This document shows, in pieces, positions 25,201 through 38,600 of a stretch of 64,000 bases of DNA. The DNA is from Ectobius pallidus (lineage: Eukaryota > Arthropoda > Insecta > Blattodea > Ectobiidae), in NCBI GenBank assembly GCA_964059195.1, contig CAXKWD010000005.1, positions 145,043,686 to 145,107,685 on the forward strand, written 5' to 3'. A model generated the notes under the pieces. The model ran no database searches. It was not told the origin of the DNA and saw only the letters and a program-made list of their open reading frames with translations. Both the position numbers and the translations under genes were made by a program. Within the stretch, counting starts at the first letter, position 1, and every line of letters begins with the position of its first letter.

Positions 25201-25211
25201 TGATTTTAATT

Positions 25212-25652
25212 TCTCTCTTTCTTTCTTTGTCGTAGTTTTACCTCTCCCTTTTAGGATTTAAGCGACCCTAGCCGCCCGGGCCTTACAGGGCCGCGACCTG
25301 TCGGGAGAGGGATTACCTTTGGATCACATACATACTTTTTTGACCAGACAAGGACATGGAGGGCCTCCCCGGATGAGTGATCAGTCCAATGCCGGGGCCA
25401 CCTCCGAGACAACACGAACACATAGGACGATACACACCATTCACACACTCACTCAGAACAAGGTGAAGATGATAATGACGGCCAGATGATATCCGGGGAC
25501 CACAAGGGCCTAAAGTTACCTGACATTTGTCTCACAGGTGAGGGAAAACCCCGGAAGAAACCTCACCTAGGTAACTTGTCCCGACCAGGAATCGAGCCCG
25601 GGCCCGCTGCGTGAGAGGATTAAACGTATCCCCTGAGCCACAACAGTGGACC
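25212..25652 (-). mobile_element. SINE family D, full-length copy
   Basis: Minus strand: box A-like TGTGGCTCAGGGGATACG, box B GGGCTCGATTCC, long body, and an A/G-rich 3' tail seen on the plus strand as TTTCTCTCTTTCTTTCTTTG. It is flanked by an 11-bp direct repeat TGATTTTAATT (25201-25211 and 25653-25663), a good target duplication. 441 bp including tail. Confidence 0.85.
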
Positions 25653-25884
25653 TGATTTTAATTAACAGCCTATATCCGAACTATAAATTCTTTTAGATCT
25701 AAATTATTTTATGATCAGTTGCCTAAGTTAACATATTTTGCTTAAAAAATAATTGGTTATATGCTTCTTATATTATCCAGTAGTATCTAACTTGAACGAA
25801 CATATACTAACTGCATTAATATTCATACCATTACTCAACTGACATCCATCCATTTCTATTTCAATACTTATTCAATGGTAGGCC

Positions 25885-26185
25885 TAATAGACAATTCCTA
25901 AGCACGCTAAAGGCATATCTATTTTATGGAGCTCGAAGGGTCATTTCCGCCTTCCTGAGCCCGCCATTCAGCCCGATTCTTTGCTAGCTGCATCCAACCA
26001 TCCCTCGCAAATTTTAATTCCCTGAAATCTTTCCTAATATTGTCCTCCCACCTACATCTATGTCTTCCAAGTAGTCGCTTCCCTTTCAGGTCTCCCAGCC
26101 AATACTTTTGAGATATGTCTTTCCTTCCCCATGAGCTCATCGTGTCTAATCCATTTCATTCTCCATGATTTAATTACCCTTTATT
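25885..26185 (-). pseudogene. RTE-like LINE 3' fragment
   Basis: Minus-strand reading contains WGRKDISQKYWLGDLKGKRL and then LGRHRCRWEDNIRKDFREL and NRAEWRAQ, the last segment of the same LINE family. It is followed by the shared 3' tail down to about 25885. Only the extreme 3' end is present. Confidence 0.7.
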
Positions 26186-26589
26186 AGTTTTTCTAAAAAC
26201 TATTTATTGTATTTCATTTTATCATCTTTTCAATGAATTAATTGAAGATGTATAGTGCTGTAATATTAGTGATTTATTGTGTCCTTTTCATCAATAATTA
26301 TTGACTAATTATAATTAGTTACCTTCATCACATCTTCTTGTTTTATATTTAGGGTAAACAAAATCACTACTGCAGATTAATTTTATTTCGTTCACTGTAC
26401 TCCGTTCTCCACATCTGCTTTTACTGCGTACATTACATTGTGTATTATTGTTACGTTATCAAATTACTATTAACAATGTATCTATTTTTCTGAATTATAG
26501 GCCTATTTGTCTGTCTGTTAAATAGTAGAAATTTGTTGAGAAGTAATCTACCTTATTTGTTTGCATTCTTAAATAATTTACCTTACTTT

Positions 26590-26655
26590 TACTCCTGGTC
26601 AAGTGCAAGAGAAGGCCAGGTTAAATAAAGCATTATTATTATTATTGTTATTAGT
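26590..26655 (+). repeat. LINE-type 3' tail with TTA repeat
   Basis: AAGTGCAAGAGAAGGCCAGG followed by TTAAATAAAGC and (ATT)n, a typical 3' terminus of a 5'-truncated LINE. Confidence 0.45.
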
Positions 26656-26659
26656 ATTT

Positions 26660-29070
26660 TGTAAATGAAGTATAACATTGAAAAAAGTAGTGGATTTTGT
26701 AGTAGGAATTCCTCAAAATCTTTGCAGCACAGTCTCGGTATTTCGAGTCTCGATAGTTAGATATTCCTGTAAATCTGAGCTGAAAACTTTGAATTAAAAA
26801 TGAATAAAACATTAATAAATCGACGGTTTTCAGTGTGTGAATGCCTTTGACTATACGAAGCCATTGCTTACTTATGTAGACGGTATCGGGACATTGCTGC
26901 TCGGAAAAGGTGCAGTTCGTAAAAACAAGTGGCATTAAATCTTTTTTGAAAATGTTATGAAATGTATGCTTTTGTTTTCATCACTACTAGGCCTATGTTT
27001 AACTCAATTAGTTTTTTTTTTTTTCAAAAGACACTTGACAATTTCTTTTAATGTAAGGGGGTCTGTATGTTTTTGTTTTTTCTTTTACGCAGACTTTTTC
27101 GTGTAATTTCGTAAGTTCGAGTTTTCTTATAGTTCGAGGTGGTCTAGATCCCGTCCATCTCGAATTCCCGAGACTACTGTATGTATTAACTGCTTACATT
27201 GCACCAATCTCACAAAGTATTCTGCCTTATCTTTATTTTGGCAAGGTTCCTAAGTTGCCGTTACCTGGCGTTACCTAACATTTCTCAGTAGCCCTTCAAA
27301 TGTGACACAGTATCCCGGATTGTCACAGGAATCTTGTTCGGAAACGAGTTTGGTATTTGGTATTTCTCGTCTCTAAGAAATATTATCAGAATTATGTAGG
27401 CAAAAATGTCCATTGTTCTTATGACAGAAAGAATGATCGACCCTTTCGGCTTGCATACAATGGTTAGGCTATTCAGTTATGTTGAAATATATTATTGTCT
27501 ATATGCCTATGATATACAGATGTGTCATTAGAAATCAAGGCCAACTTCTATGTAAATCATGGACAACTATTTGGTTTACCAGAGCAATGGCAAGTAGTAG
27601 TGAGTTCGTTTTTCTAATTGGGAACGTTAAAGTTGCTTCCTGCACCTTTGTGTAACTTGAAACGTATCAACGTTCAACGTATGAACGTATGAACAGTGTG
27701 TAAAGTTGGACACCTAGACGTAGACGCTTAGGTTTTTTCCTTGCTGTGGAGAACTTCTTCAGATTCTATCCAATACCAAAGGAACCAGCAGAGGAAGGAT
27801 ACAAAGGATTTTTTTTATTTTTAAATAGCCGGTAATTTTGTTCAAGGACCCTCATTTTCAATCTTCAGTGCTCTCATACAAATTAACAAAGGATTTTAGA
27901 TGTCCGAAAACTCAAAATGTCATCCATATTCGAATTCCGAACCAATTCATGACTGGAAATCATTCTAACTACCCGATCACTGAGAATTCTATTAACCTGA
28001 TCCCGGATTTTGATATACCAGTTAAATTTAATATGAGATTGTGTTATTTGATCTCAGAAATATCTTTCTGGCCTTTTTAGAGCTTCGAATCTTTTAGGGG
28101 TTTTGAGCCCCTTTTAATTATTTATTAAACAGGAGATCACGTCAATTAAAAGAGTAAACATTTTGTTGGAGAAACAATTTGACAAAAATATGAATTTTTA
28201 GCATTAAAACCCCTTGGATCATGTAGTACCAGTATGCATTGCTAAGAGCGTAAGAGTTAACATTAAATGTACGTTGTACAGTTAAGACGAACCGACTTCC
28301 GGGCACAATTTCTTTATTGCTCAGTAGAGTAACAAGTATGATGATTGTGCGTACCGATGTGTCAGGTACATAAGCTAACCCTGGAACTGCATTATCGCAT
28401 ATTATACCGCCCTTGGCTTATGCCGTTCTATTACAAGATAGTTTGCCTGGCTATAAATATTGTTACCAATTTTCTTTCTCAAAGTATGTCGGTGGTGCCA
28501 GGAAATGTATGTCACGGAAGATTTTGGCATCTCCAGCATGTGGGCACGTCATTTTGTATCATTGTGATGTACGGTTATATGAATAAAGGCGATGGTAATT
28601 TAGTTTTGAGTCAACTGCCGTGCAGAATTGAACATGGCAAGATGTGAACAGCATTCTTACGACAAAATAATAATTATCCTAGGGATAAAGCCATAGAATT
28701 CCATAAGGAGCTAATAAAAGCTTTGGGGAATAATGCCCATCCGTACCTAACTTTAAGGGATCTTCGAACGGATATGTGTGGTTTAATGCTTCCAGCTACT
28801 ACAATACACTAGCGTGGCACGATGCAGTCACGTATGGATGTTTATGCGTATCTGTTTCTCTCTCTATTCCACATCTTGTGCCCATAATCTGCATTATACT
28901 TATATTCTATACCCTGCCCTTTTATTTGTATATTTCTAAATTTTAAAATGGCCTCACATTAAAAAAAAAGAGTTACCATGTACATCCCTCGTATACGTCT
29001 CTACATGTATTATATAACTTATATTAATTAATTACGTAATTACGCACCTATAGGCTTGTCTCCAAAGTCT
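26660..29070. other. mostly unrecognised intergenic sequence
   Basis: Apart from the weak transposase relic at 28.6 kb nothing is recognised. ORFs at 27838-28080 and 28345-28647 (80 and 100 codons) look non-coding. Confidence 0.45.
28630..28800 (+). pseudogene. possible transposase N-terminal relic
   Basis: Two frames joined by a frameshift read ARCEQHSYDKIIII and RDKAIEFHKELIKALGNNA followed by HPYLTLRDL. This recalls the helix-turn-helix N-terminus of insect mariner-related transposases (AIEFHKEL, ALPYRTVxRW). Weak, and no terminal repeats seen. Confidence 0.3.
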
Positions 29071-29073
29071 ATT

Positions 29074-29198
29074 CATGTACTGTAAAGTACTACGACGCAC
29101 GCACACATTATCAATTTCTCTGCGCGACGTATGCGCACAATGTCATTTTTCAGCGTGCTCACAATGTGCGCAGGCGTCGCAGTATTTAACAGTATATG
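29074..29198. mobile_element. short palindromic MITE-like element
   Basis: Left arm CATGTACTGTAAAGTACTAC and reversed right arm CATATACTGTTAAATACTGC match at most positions and continue through CGACGC..GC.CACATT. 125 bp, richer in CpG than its surroundings. No clear target duplication was identified. Confidence 0.5.
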
Positions 29199-29367
29199 AC
29201 TTAGCTTCAGGAATAGACCTATTAAACTCAAAGCATTAATTCTGTAGATTAAATGTTACTCATAAAGACTAATTGGATATTATTACTATTTTCTAAAAAC
29301 TCTATTTGCTTATGATTGAAGCCGTGTTACTGTAGCATCTATTAAAAGTTTTTCTCCGAGTTTTCTT

Positions 29368-29440
29368 TTTTTCAATTTGTTTATTTATTTATTTATTTAA
29401 CCTGGCGGAGTTAAGGCCGCAAGGCAGGGGGAAACATGAA
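29368..29440 (-). repeat. LINE-type 3' tail (reverse)
   Basis: TTTATTTATTTATTTATTTA followed by ACCTGGCGGAGTTAAGGCCG. Read on the minus strand this is a GGCCTTAACTCCGCCAGGTT block with an (AAAT)n tail, related to the tails above. Confidence 0.5.
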
Positions 29441-29568
29441 ATACAAGAGTAGGCTAATATATATTAATTATATTGGATAATACAATTATTAAAAGACGAA
29501 AGAAAAAGAAAATAAGTTAATAGAATATTAACTAGTATAAATAATGAAAAGTTTTTGTCCGCATGTGA

Positions 29569-29599
<31 letters not shown>

Positions 29600-31319
29600 C
29601 CTGGCTGACGAGTTTGGGTTTAGTACATTTTTTCTCTCCAGATTTCTTCATAAATCTTAACAAGGACGAGTTTTATGGAGCTTTTTCTTAGCACTCTAGC
29701 AGTAATGAACTCCATGCATATATTTGCCATTATGTTTCCTGCATTGCCGCTGTATTTTATGCCTTTTCCTGTTGCTAAGAAGTTTCAAACAACCCCGCCT
29801 ATCCCTTGGGCAAGGTGTCGAATTCAACTCCACAACCTTGTGGCCCTTTCTGAATGAACTAATTATTCTTGAAAGATAAGAGCCTGTATCCAGTCGTCCT
29901 TTGTAATTACCTGTCACTCATTTGGTTCCCTTTGTTCTTAAATGGAATCTTCTTAATGGATGCAGACATGTGATAAATCACTGGAGGAAGTTCGTGATGT
30001 ATCCTTGACGGTAAGCCCTTGAAGACTGCGTTTTTATTATTACCTACCGCAACCTGTTTATAGACTGCATTCTCATCATCCATTAGTGAAGTTAATTCAG
30101 CTTTAGATTGAATAGCGGAAAGCAAAAAAGTCATATATTGGAACAAATCTACATCTGTTCTTGTCACAAGTGATAGGTACCAGAGTATTTAAATTGATCC
30201 AGAAATAAATAAATGAACAGACATAGTAAGACGTACCAATATGCATTATAAAATAAGACGCGAATGAAAGCCTGCATTTGGCTATTTTATCGTAGATACT
30301 ACATTTTAAAATGAAATGAGAAAATGTGAATAATAATTTCATGCAAGGGTAGGGAGATTGTAATTTTTATCCATTTTTTGACAGCATGTTGTTCTATTTT
30401 CCTCCATCTGGAGGGTTATTTTTATTTCTGATACTTCAAAAATTTATAGTATGGAATAACCACCTGTAGATTTTAATATCTCAATATTTAGCATAATTAT
30501 ACAAATCTTATCTTTTAATAGTTATCTTTATTAATATATAAATGCAAGTCTCTTTTAAAATAGCCAGCTTACATACAATAAGTATTAAATACATAACCAA
30601 TGATCTGATTCGAAAAACCGAGGAGAAAAATGCAGCATTTTGTTGTTTTAGCAGACGTTTTCAGTGGACTGAGAAGTTGAAAATATTCCTACTATCTTTA
30701 AATAAAACACTCAAGAATTTCTCAACATATATTTATGTATGTGTGTTTTTGTTTTTGTATTTAGCTCATTAGTGATTAATAGATAAATACACATACACGC
30801 ATGTGAATATATACAGTACATAGGATAGTAAAGCATTGGGGATTGGTGTAAGAGCATGGATAGTTCTAGGAATGCCATAGGTACTGTATCATGCAATTAC
30901 ACTACTGGCTAAACTTATTAGCTTGTTTCGGGAATATGTTCATTAAATTTATAAATGTCATAATGGTCATACAGGCTTCCTGGACCATCTGACGTAGGAG
31001 ATAAAGTGACTCGTGAAACAGAAAAGGAAGTAAGGGCATGCAGTTAGTTGGCAGACAAAATGAAAATAATTATATCAAGTTATTAGGTTTATAAGCACAT
31101 TTATTTTTTTAACTTTGTCAAAACAATTTTTACATAAAATTCTACTTTCGGCTTTACTCAAATAGTCCATGATACATACTCACTCTGCCCGGGATAATCC
31201 CGAGAATCACAATTATAAATAGTCCCAGCCCTGTACTGGCTGATGTAATTTGCTAAGGTTGTTGGGCACTTGTTTGAAAACGTAAAATAACAATTCCGTC
31301 CTTTCACACATAGAACATG
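29441..31319. other. intergenic sequence downstream of the chitin deacetylase gene
   Basis: A T homopolymer of about 26 bases lies at 29569-29594. Short ORFs on both strands at 29.7-30.3 kb have no recognisable domain. Confidence 0.45.
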
Positions 31320-31861
31320 TACTTAATACAAAATACAAAAATGTCTTTATTTTTCACACAAGCAAATGTTGTCCAAAATAATAAAAAATAAAGCAATTAA
31401 ATTCAAACTAAATTGCCCAGTATTGTCACTGACTTGCCCCGAATTCACGTCGGAAGTTCGTCATTTTCTCCGTTGGCCTTGTTGTTCCGTTGAAACGGAA
31501 ACTTCTTGAGGAGATCGAAAATATAAACGATGCCTGCAATTATCTCGTCCCAACTCCTTCAACACTTTTAGGCTTGAAAGAGAAACAAAACATGAGAAAA
31601 TATTCCTTTGGGCCTACTTTATCACCCACCCGTCAAAAGATTTATTTCAGCCTTAAATTTCTCAAGTTTTTGTTGAGTGTTGTTTGTTAATTAGCCCTGT
31701 AATGTCCACCATTGAAAACAGATAATAGCAGATTAATGAGGGTACGGGGTTATTATAGTTCTGAGGGGATTGTGAAGGAGCTGGGATAGGAGCAGGTAAT
31801 GACAGGTGATGATGGTGAAAAATTATAAAAATTGAATCACGCTATTTATGAGATCGATGAC
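31320..31861 (-). other. probable 3' UTR of the chitin deacetylase gene
   Basis: AT-rich sequence downstream of the stop. A polyadenylation signal AATAAA on the minus strand lies at 31351-31346 and is followed by a T/G-rich stretch, which would give a 3' UTR of roughly 0.5 kb. A second AATAAA lies at 31105-31100. The choice between them is inferred. Confidence 0.45.
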
Positions 31862-32690
31862 TTAGAAGAACCCGTCCCCGGTGGGATCGTTCACCCATGG
31901 GTAGTTGTTAGGGCATCGGACGCATGTTTGAAGGTTGACGGTTTCTCCGGGAAGCTCCTTGCTAGTCAATTTGCAAGAGTGTGGCACCCAGCAGGCGGGT
32001 TTACCTTCAACGGAACACTTCTCCCTCCATGGCTCGAAGTTCTTGACCTCGGAAATGGTCCTTGGGTTCTGAATCCATTGGATTACTTGTGTCATCGTCA
32101 CGAAATAGACGTCATTGTGATTGGCAAGAATCTCATCCACCCAGTAAAGGAATGCATCAAGGTATTCTGGGTTGTTCTTCAGCCAAGCAGCGTGGAAGTA
32201 CAGACCAAGAGGAGCACGATTCTTGTCGTAATGGCGATCAAAGTTGTGGTTCAGGAAGTTGTAGAATTGATCTCCTGAGAGGATATTTGAGCAAGAGTCA
32301 ACCATAGCACATCCTGGAAGGTACTCGTCGAACTGAGGATCTTCTCTACGATCAAGCTCGTTCATTACCATCTCCCACACGGCGTGACTACGAGTTGGGC
32401 AGTGTTGAAGGTTGCCGTGGCAACGGTGAGGCATGCGGAAGTACATGGTGTAGGGCCACAGTGGTGGGTTGGAGAGAGGGGCTGTGATGGTGGAGTCGTA
32501 CAGGAATGCCTGTTCTTCCATCATGGTGAACTGGTTGTTGCCTCCCACACGCAGGTAAGGGGCACGGACACCGACCACGCTATTGTCGGTCAAATTGGCA
32601 AACTTCTCGATGATGATCCTAGTTCCAGCCATCTCCTTTGCCCAGTCATCAACGGTGGCGTTGCTCCAGAATTGTTCGTCATCGTTGTGA
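31862..32690 (-). CDS. serp/CDA1: CDA1 terminal exon: CE4 motifs 2-5 and stop
   Basis: 829 nt: one base completing Thr, 275 codons and TAA. The acceptor is TTATTTCTCCACAG. It encodes HNDDEQFWSNATVDDW, the RAPYLRVGGN motif, the LWPY motif, the GLYFHAAWL motif and a cysteine-bearing C-terminus ending NNYPWVNDPTGDGFF. No frameshift or internal stop is seen, so the gene is likely functional. Confidence 0.97.
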
Positions 32691-35600
32691 CTGTGGAGAA
32701 ATAAATATATCGCGTTATGCACTGCCTTAAAATTTATAAGATTTTCAGAACCATGCTACATGCTGTAATATTTTCATGCCTGTAGCTGTTAAAAATTTCC
32801 TTAGTGATAGTAAAAAGAGAAGCACAGCATCACGAAGTCGTTTAAGGAGTGTACGAAGGTTCTGTTCCAACAATATTAAACTCAATAATTCAGCTCATGA
32901 GTAAGTGAATATCTAAAACTGTGCGAGTTACTGATATAAAAATTTTACAAAATATTTTTATCCTTCTATCTTTAGGTTTTCTGGATACACTACTCTTAGT
33001 TCTACTTTAAAAATCTTTATTAAGTTTAAGCTTTTATCATCTTTAGTTTTTAATCATAAGCACCCTTACCACAGCTTTAAACCTATTTAGATGTAGTGTT
33101 TTTCTTTTTATTATAATTGGAACACTAGTGTTAATTTTCATGATAAACTCAATTATTCAACATTAAGAACAACTGTTTTGTATGGTATAAAGCAAGAACC
33201 ATGGATTTGATAAAAAATTGCTTTAAGTTGAAGATTTTTTAAAGAGTATGAAATTAATTAATGAATAAAACGTTATTGTCGTAGCACAAGTGTGAAAAAT
33301 TTTATTTGCAGAACCTTCAGTTGTTGAAATCAGCGTACTTGAAATTTATTTTCAACATGCAGGATACAATATCCTTCCCCTTTAAACGGTGAAATATTCC
33401 TTTATTTACTCAGCATCTTTACTTTTATTTATTTTTACTTTGAAAGCAATTTAAGCTTTAAGCGCATACTTACGCTTCAATAATTAGAGCAAGCCTTGGA
33501 TTTGCCTGAGGTATTAGAAGTTTTGCTTGCATGCAAGTATTAGTCTACTTTACATGCTTACACAACCAACCTCTCGATATATCACGATGGCAAATATCTT
33601 AAATATTACATAATCAGATTCCACACATAGAACTTGCGAATCCATAAAAGAGTTAGAATGCACAATGGTTTCTATTTGCATTCAAACATGTTCTTCACAT
33701 TCCATTGATTCATGCAAAAAGCTCTGTCATTTCTCGCATTTCTATATTAACTTACTCTGAAATTCCAGATCCACCGCGACTTCCACTTCCGGTTCCACTT
33801 CACATAAAAAGAGAAAAAATCGTCGGTTACAAGTCGGAGTGACTTAAGTTACATTTGACATCGATGTATAAACGAAACAGTCAAAGTCTCGCTCCTCCGG
33901 AATGAGATCTTCGGTATCTTTGAGCTTTGCTGTTGATCTTCGACATGTGCCGTTTCTATATCGATGTCCAATGTTTCTTATGGCACACAGGCTCATAAAC
34001 GCCGAAGTAATTTTGTAAAGTTAACAGTTATGATTCGGTTTTTAGAAGTAAGGATTGTTTAGTTCTTTTCAGCGAAGGCGAGACATTCGAAGAGAATTCC
34101 AAGCAAGTTGAAAGTTTTGCAAGTCCTTGCCGTAGCATTTTAGAAATAGAAACCATTGTTAGTTAGCTTTCATTCATTCAGTCCATTCATCCTTCGTCAA
34201 TCACTCTTTCATAAGGCATGTTATTCATTCGTCTGTTTATATCCGTCGTTCTGTCTGTCATTAAAATCACAGTCTCAGCTCATTCATACGAACTTTATCA
34301 GCTTTCACACATTCACTCGTTCATTGACCAAGATGACAGAGTTAATATAAAAGACAGGAGCACAAAGCAGCCATTTACTGCCATCTTTAATAGAAAGAAC
34401 AGTAGAAATGTGTACATAATTTATAACATATTCACACTGCAGAATATTAAAACATAAGTCATTGACATTCAACATATTTTTCTTTGGGTGAAACAAACTT
34501 ACGTGATTGAATGCACAGCGATTTCGTGACCTTTCCTATGGGTCTCCTGCACGGCAGAGTAGTTGGTGTACTTGTGTGAGACGAAGAAAGTTGCTTTGAT
34601 GTCACATCCATTAGGATTCTTACGCTGGCCGTTGAAGATGTCTTTGTACAGCTGGATGTTGTTGTTGTTGATGGCATCATCGAAAGTGATAGTGATCATC
34701 TGTGGTACATCCTTAGCAGGAAGATCTCCGGGGATGGCGGTGCCGTCCTCAGAGCAGAAGCAATCTGGCAGGACGCACACTGCAGGGTCGCAAGGTGGGG
34801 CTCTATTCGGGTCGTTATCGTTATCTTTAAACACAAGCAGACAAGGATAGTTACATGTGTGCGTTGGCCCACATATAGAGTTAGTTGGGTGGAGTACCCT
34901 GCAGCTGAAAACATGTCAGCTTTCCCTTTCCGTGTGTGTATAGGCCTACATACAGGGTGTTTCAAAATAAGGTCATATTTTGTCACTTCATTCGGGAATT
35001 TTCCAATTATGCAATATTACTCAAACGGATATTGGGTGTTTGAAATCAACAAGTTACATTATGTCGAATGCTGATGTTTCTACTTAGATTTTAATCTCAA
35101 ATAATGTACAAGTCGACTAAAATAAGCTCCCTATTGTAGTGGTACAATGAAAAATGAATAATTATTCAAACCATGAGAGGAAGAAGATTATAATTTATTA
35201 TTATTTCGCTGTAACCTTGTACTGAATATGTCCTTGAATTTGAAAAGTAAAAGGCATTAGGTAAAGTCATTAAATTCTGTGAAATCGTACTTTAATGGTT
35301 TATGTAGTTATGTAAACATATGTTGAAACGATGAGAGTATTTCACTTTCCACAATTATTGCTTATGCATGATATACTGCCATGGGATTCTAAGATACGGC
35401 ACTGAATTATATAGGTAATATATCTTCGAATTTTCCCTGTGAGAAGTTACCTGTAAATATATAAGTCGTTATGTGTGGAAATTTCGAGAATGAATCTTCA
35501 AAATATTTCTTTCTTTAAAGAATTTGGTGTATTATTATCCTTTGAGATTTTTTTGGAGACTTAATATATGTATATGCAGGCCTAGTAATTATTTGAACGC

Positions 35601-38600
35601 TGATTATGTGAATTACTTTCTAATAATTTTAATCTCTTTGTAGTTTTTTTTTTCCAATAGGAGATAAGACCAATATATGATCATACATACAGAACGTGCT
35701 CTCCTCTGGATCCGAAGTTCGCTTGTTCAGACGCGGCCGAGGTAGGTGGATTTTCAGAACATAAAAATCCTGAGCGGAAGGGTTTATAAGTGATAGGTTT
35801 CGTGTCATAAATTTACAACACATTAAAAAAAAAACCCTGATCCTAAATTAGAACCTCTAGACAAAATTACCCGGCCCTTTAGTTTTATACTAAATGGCCA
35901 TCGAAGCAATGAGTTTACCACCTTTACTTTGTTCTCTATGTGAAAATAAAAGTAATTAAATTCGTGCACGGAGGATTAGTGACAAAACAGAGAAGTAAGG
36001 ACACTTGGAGGCTTAGAGGTGGCACAACGCATGGCCTTGTTTTACATCTGAGATGTTCATAGGAAAAGACGTGGAGTGTTCAGGGTTGGTAAAAAGTATT
36101 GTGGCATTCATAATTTTTAAATTACAACTCTCACAAAACTACATTCGTGTGCCACTTCTGGAACTTGAATTGTTATATCTCGGATATAATTTTTTGTCAA
36201 AGCTCTCGATGTTAATAAATATAACGTGTACGCTCTTTTATAATTTATTATATAAATCAGCTACTTAATTATGTTTGGAAGTAGAGAAAACCCATTCTTC
36301 CTACTACCATGTTTGTATTATAACGTAGAATTTTTTTTAAGATTTTGATTATTTTATCAGAATGACAAGAATACAAGACAATGTCATATTTTTAAAAATA
36401 ATTAATTCATCTACGCCTGCATGTCAAGATGACCTGAAGATGACATCAGACTGTCGAAAGGTCTAGAAAGCATAAAATAAAGGTTGTTGCGGTTTTACTT
36501 ATACATTTTATTTTATTTTGTTGATCTAGCTCATCGGTACTATATCATGTATTTTAGCACTTATGCTTTTTTGTTTAGTGTAATCAGTCTTACTCCAGTG
36601 ACTACATTTATTTATGAGATATTGCAAACTTATAAAGAATAGATTGTTCATACTACATTTTTCTTGAAAAGATCTGATGAAATTTCAAAGCTAAGCACGA
36701 TTCGGAATGTTCACGAAATCTACGACGTAACTCTGTCACATGACAGTCTCAAGAGGTGAGAGGAATGAAAGCTATTTATCTAACTAGCAGAGTTGGAATG
36801 AAAATAAGAAGAAAACATATAGCATACGCACTCACTCCTTTTACTTTCAGTTCACCAGTCCGCTACCTTGTCTGCTGCAATTATATGATGTCATACCAGG
36901 GGATTACATATAAACCTCAGCTTATTTTTCTTTCACACTTTGCGTGTCCTGTTGATGATGTGCTGGCGAAGAATTCGAAATATGTGAAGGAGCAAGGTGT
37001 AAGCGCTTGTATTATTTGAAAGTGGATCGTAAGCTGCCAAGAAAACGACCGCCACACCCAAATGACCCAACTGACTACATCTTTGAAAGTTATTTGACAT
37101 CCGAGGCAGCAGATACATAGTAGAAAGTGTTCTGAGGTGCCAAGTGTTAATAGTTTCACCTTGGTCACAATTTTAAACGACATCAAGTGAAATTAATTTC
37201 GTAACATTGACACTTTTCCCCTTGATGTCGTCATGCGTAAAACATTCCAATGCTGTTAATCCAATCTATTCCCAGTAATCTCAGACAAATCTAGGTAAAA
37301 TTACATTTATATTACAGGTACGTCTTCTTCAGTATCTTCCCTTTTACATTGACCAATTTCCTTTTAAATTGATTGATCATAGTGATAATAACTGCGAATC
37401 TAAATATTTATAAGCTATGTCGTAAGTTTAAATAGTTGTCTCCCACTCGTCAGTTCAACATTCCAATTTGTTGTTTGTTCTGCAAAGTTTGGAAATATTT
37501 CAAAGTAAATTGTGCAATAAACCTATCAAACTTGTCGACATAGTTTCTGAAATCTGTTGAAGAAATCAGCTATGTGATCAGTCGATATAATGATAGATCA
37601 AGATTTGAATAATTTTATTTTTAAGGGCTTTTCTTCATAAGCATATGCCTAATGTAAATTGACAACATTTAGTTTCCACAACATATTTGTGAATGTAAGC
37701 TGTGTAAATGTCAAATTTAAGTTCATTTAGAAATGGGTTGAAAGCTCAGAACAATTATACCTAGGTATATACATAAATTATATAACAATTATAATCTAAC
37801 AATTATATGGGCGAATTATGAAATATTTTAAAACTATTAAAAATAATTTTGAACTAAATCCGTTGCCACGATTGTTCGTTAACGACTGCGGAACATACCG
37901 GTTCATTTGTATCATAAATGACGGAAGGATCGTATAGTTCAAAAAGTTCAGATACCGTAGGAAAAAGAAGACTTGAACTCTGAACTTCAGATAGTTAACT
38001 ATATATTATTCTGATAATTACAATTTTTTAATATGAATATTATAAAAGTACTGTGTTGGTTACAGTTTCACTAAACTTTTCAAACAGAAGTTTTAGTATA
38101 TTTTAATATATACCTAGGCTGACTGAACTTTACAATGTTTAATAAAATACGATGTTATGAAGGAATTAATATGAAGTTAAGCTGACAAATAATAACAAAA
38201 GTAGTAATAGTAATATGTAAGTAGGTCTTACCACAGGTGTTTTCATCAGATCCATCGGCACAGTCTTTCTCTCCGTTACAGAAGAGTCCTCTTTCTACAC
38301 AGGCACCATCACCGCACGCCAATGATCCTTCCTGTATTTCAGGAACATAGAACAATGCTTTTAGGTTTTATTAACTATCATTATTCTATAACATACAATT
38401 GATTGTTATTGTATAATCCATACAAAGATGTAAAAGAATTAAAATAATTTTTTTAACTTCAAGTCATTATCTAATAATTGGCCTAACTATTTTTTTTTGC
38501 ATACCTGACAAAGTGGTTCATCGGTGTACAGCAGAGGTTTTACTTTTCTTTCCTTGTTTTTCAGCTTGCAATTCTTGACCGCATCTTTCCAGTCACAAGT

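Noticed and set aside
31832..32704. Plus-strand frames of 81-148 codons opposite the chitin deacetylase terminal exon
   Set aside because: Antisense shadows of a clearly coding minus-strand exon.
36420..36470. Hammerhead-ribozyme-like CTGA...GTCGAAA stretch
   Set aside because: The core does not match CTGATGA...GAAAC and no flanking stems are evident. More likely a decayed retroelement tail.
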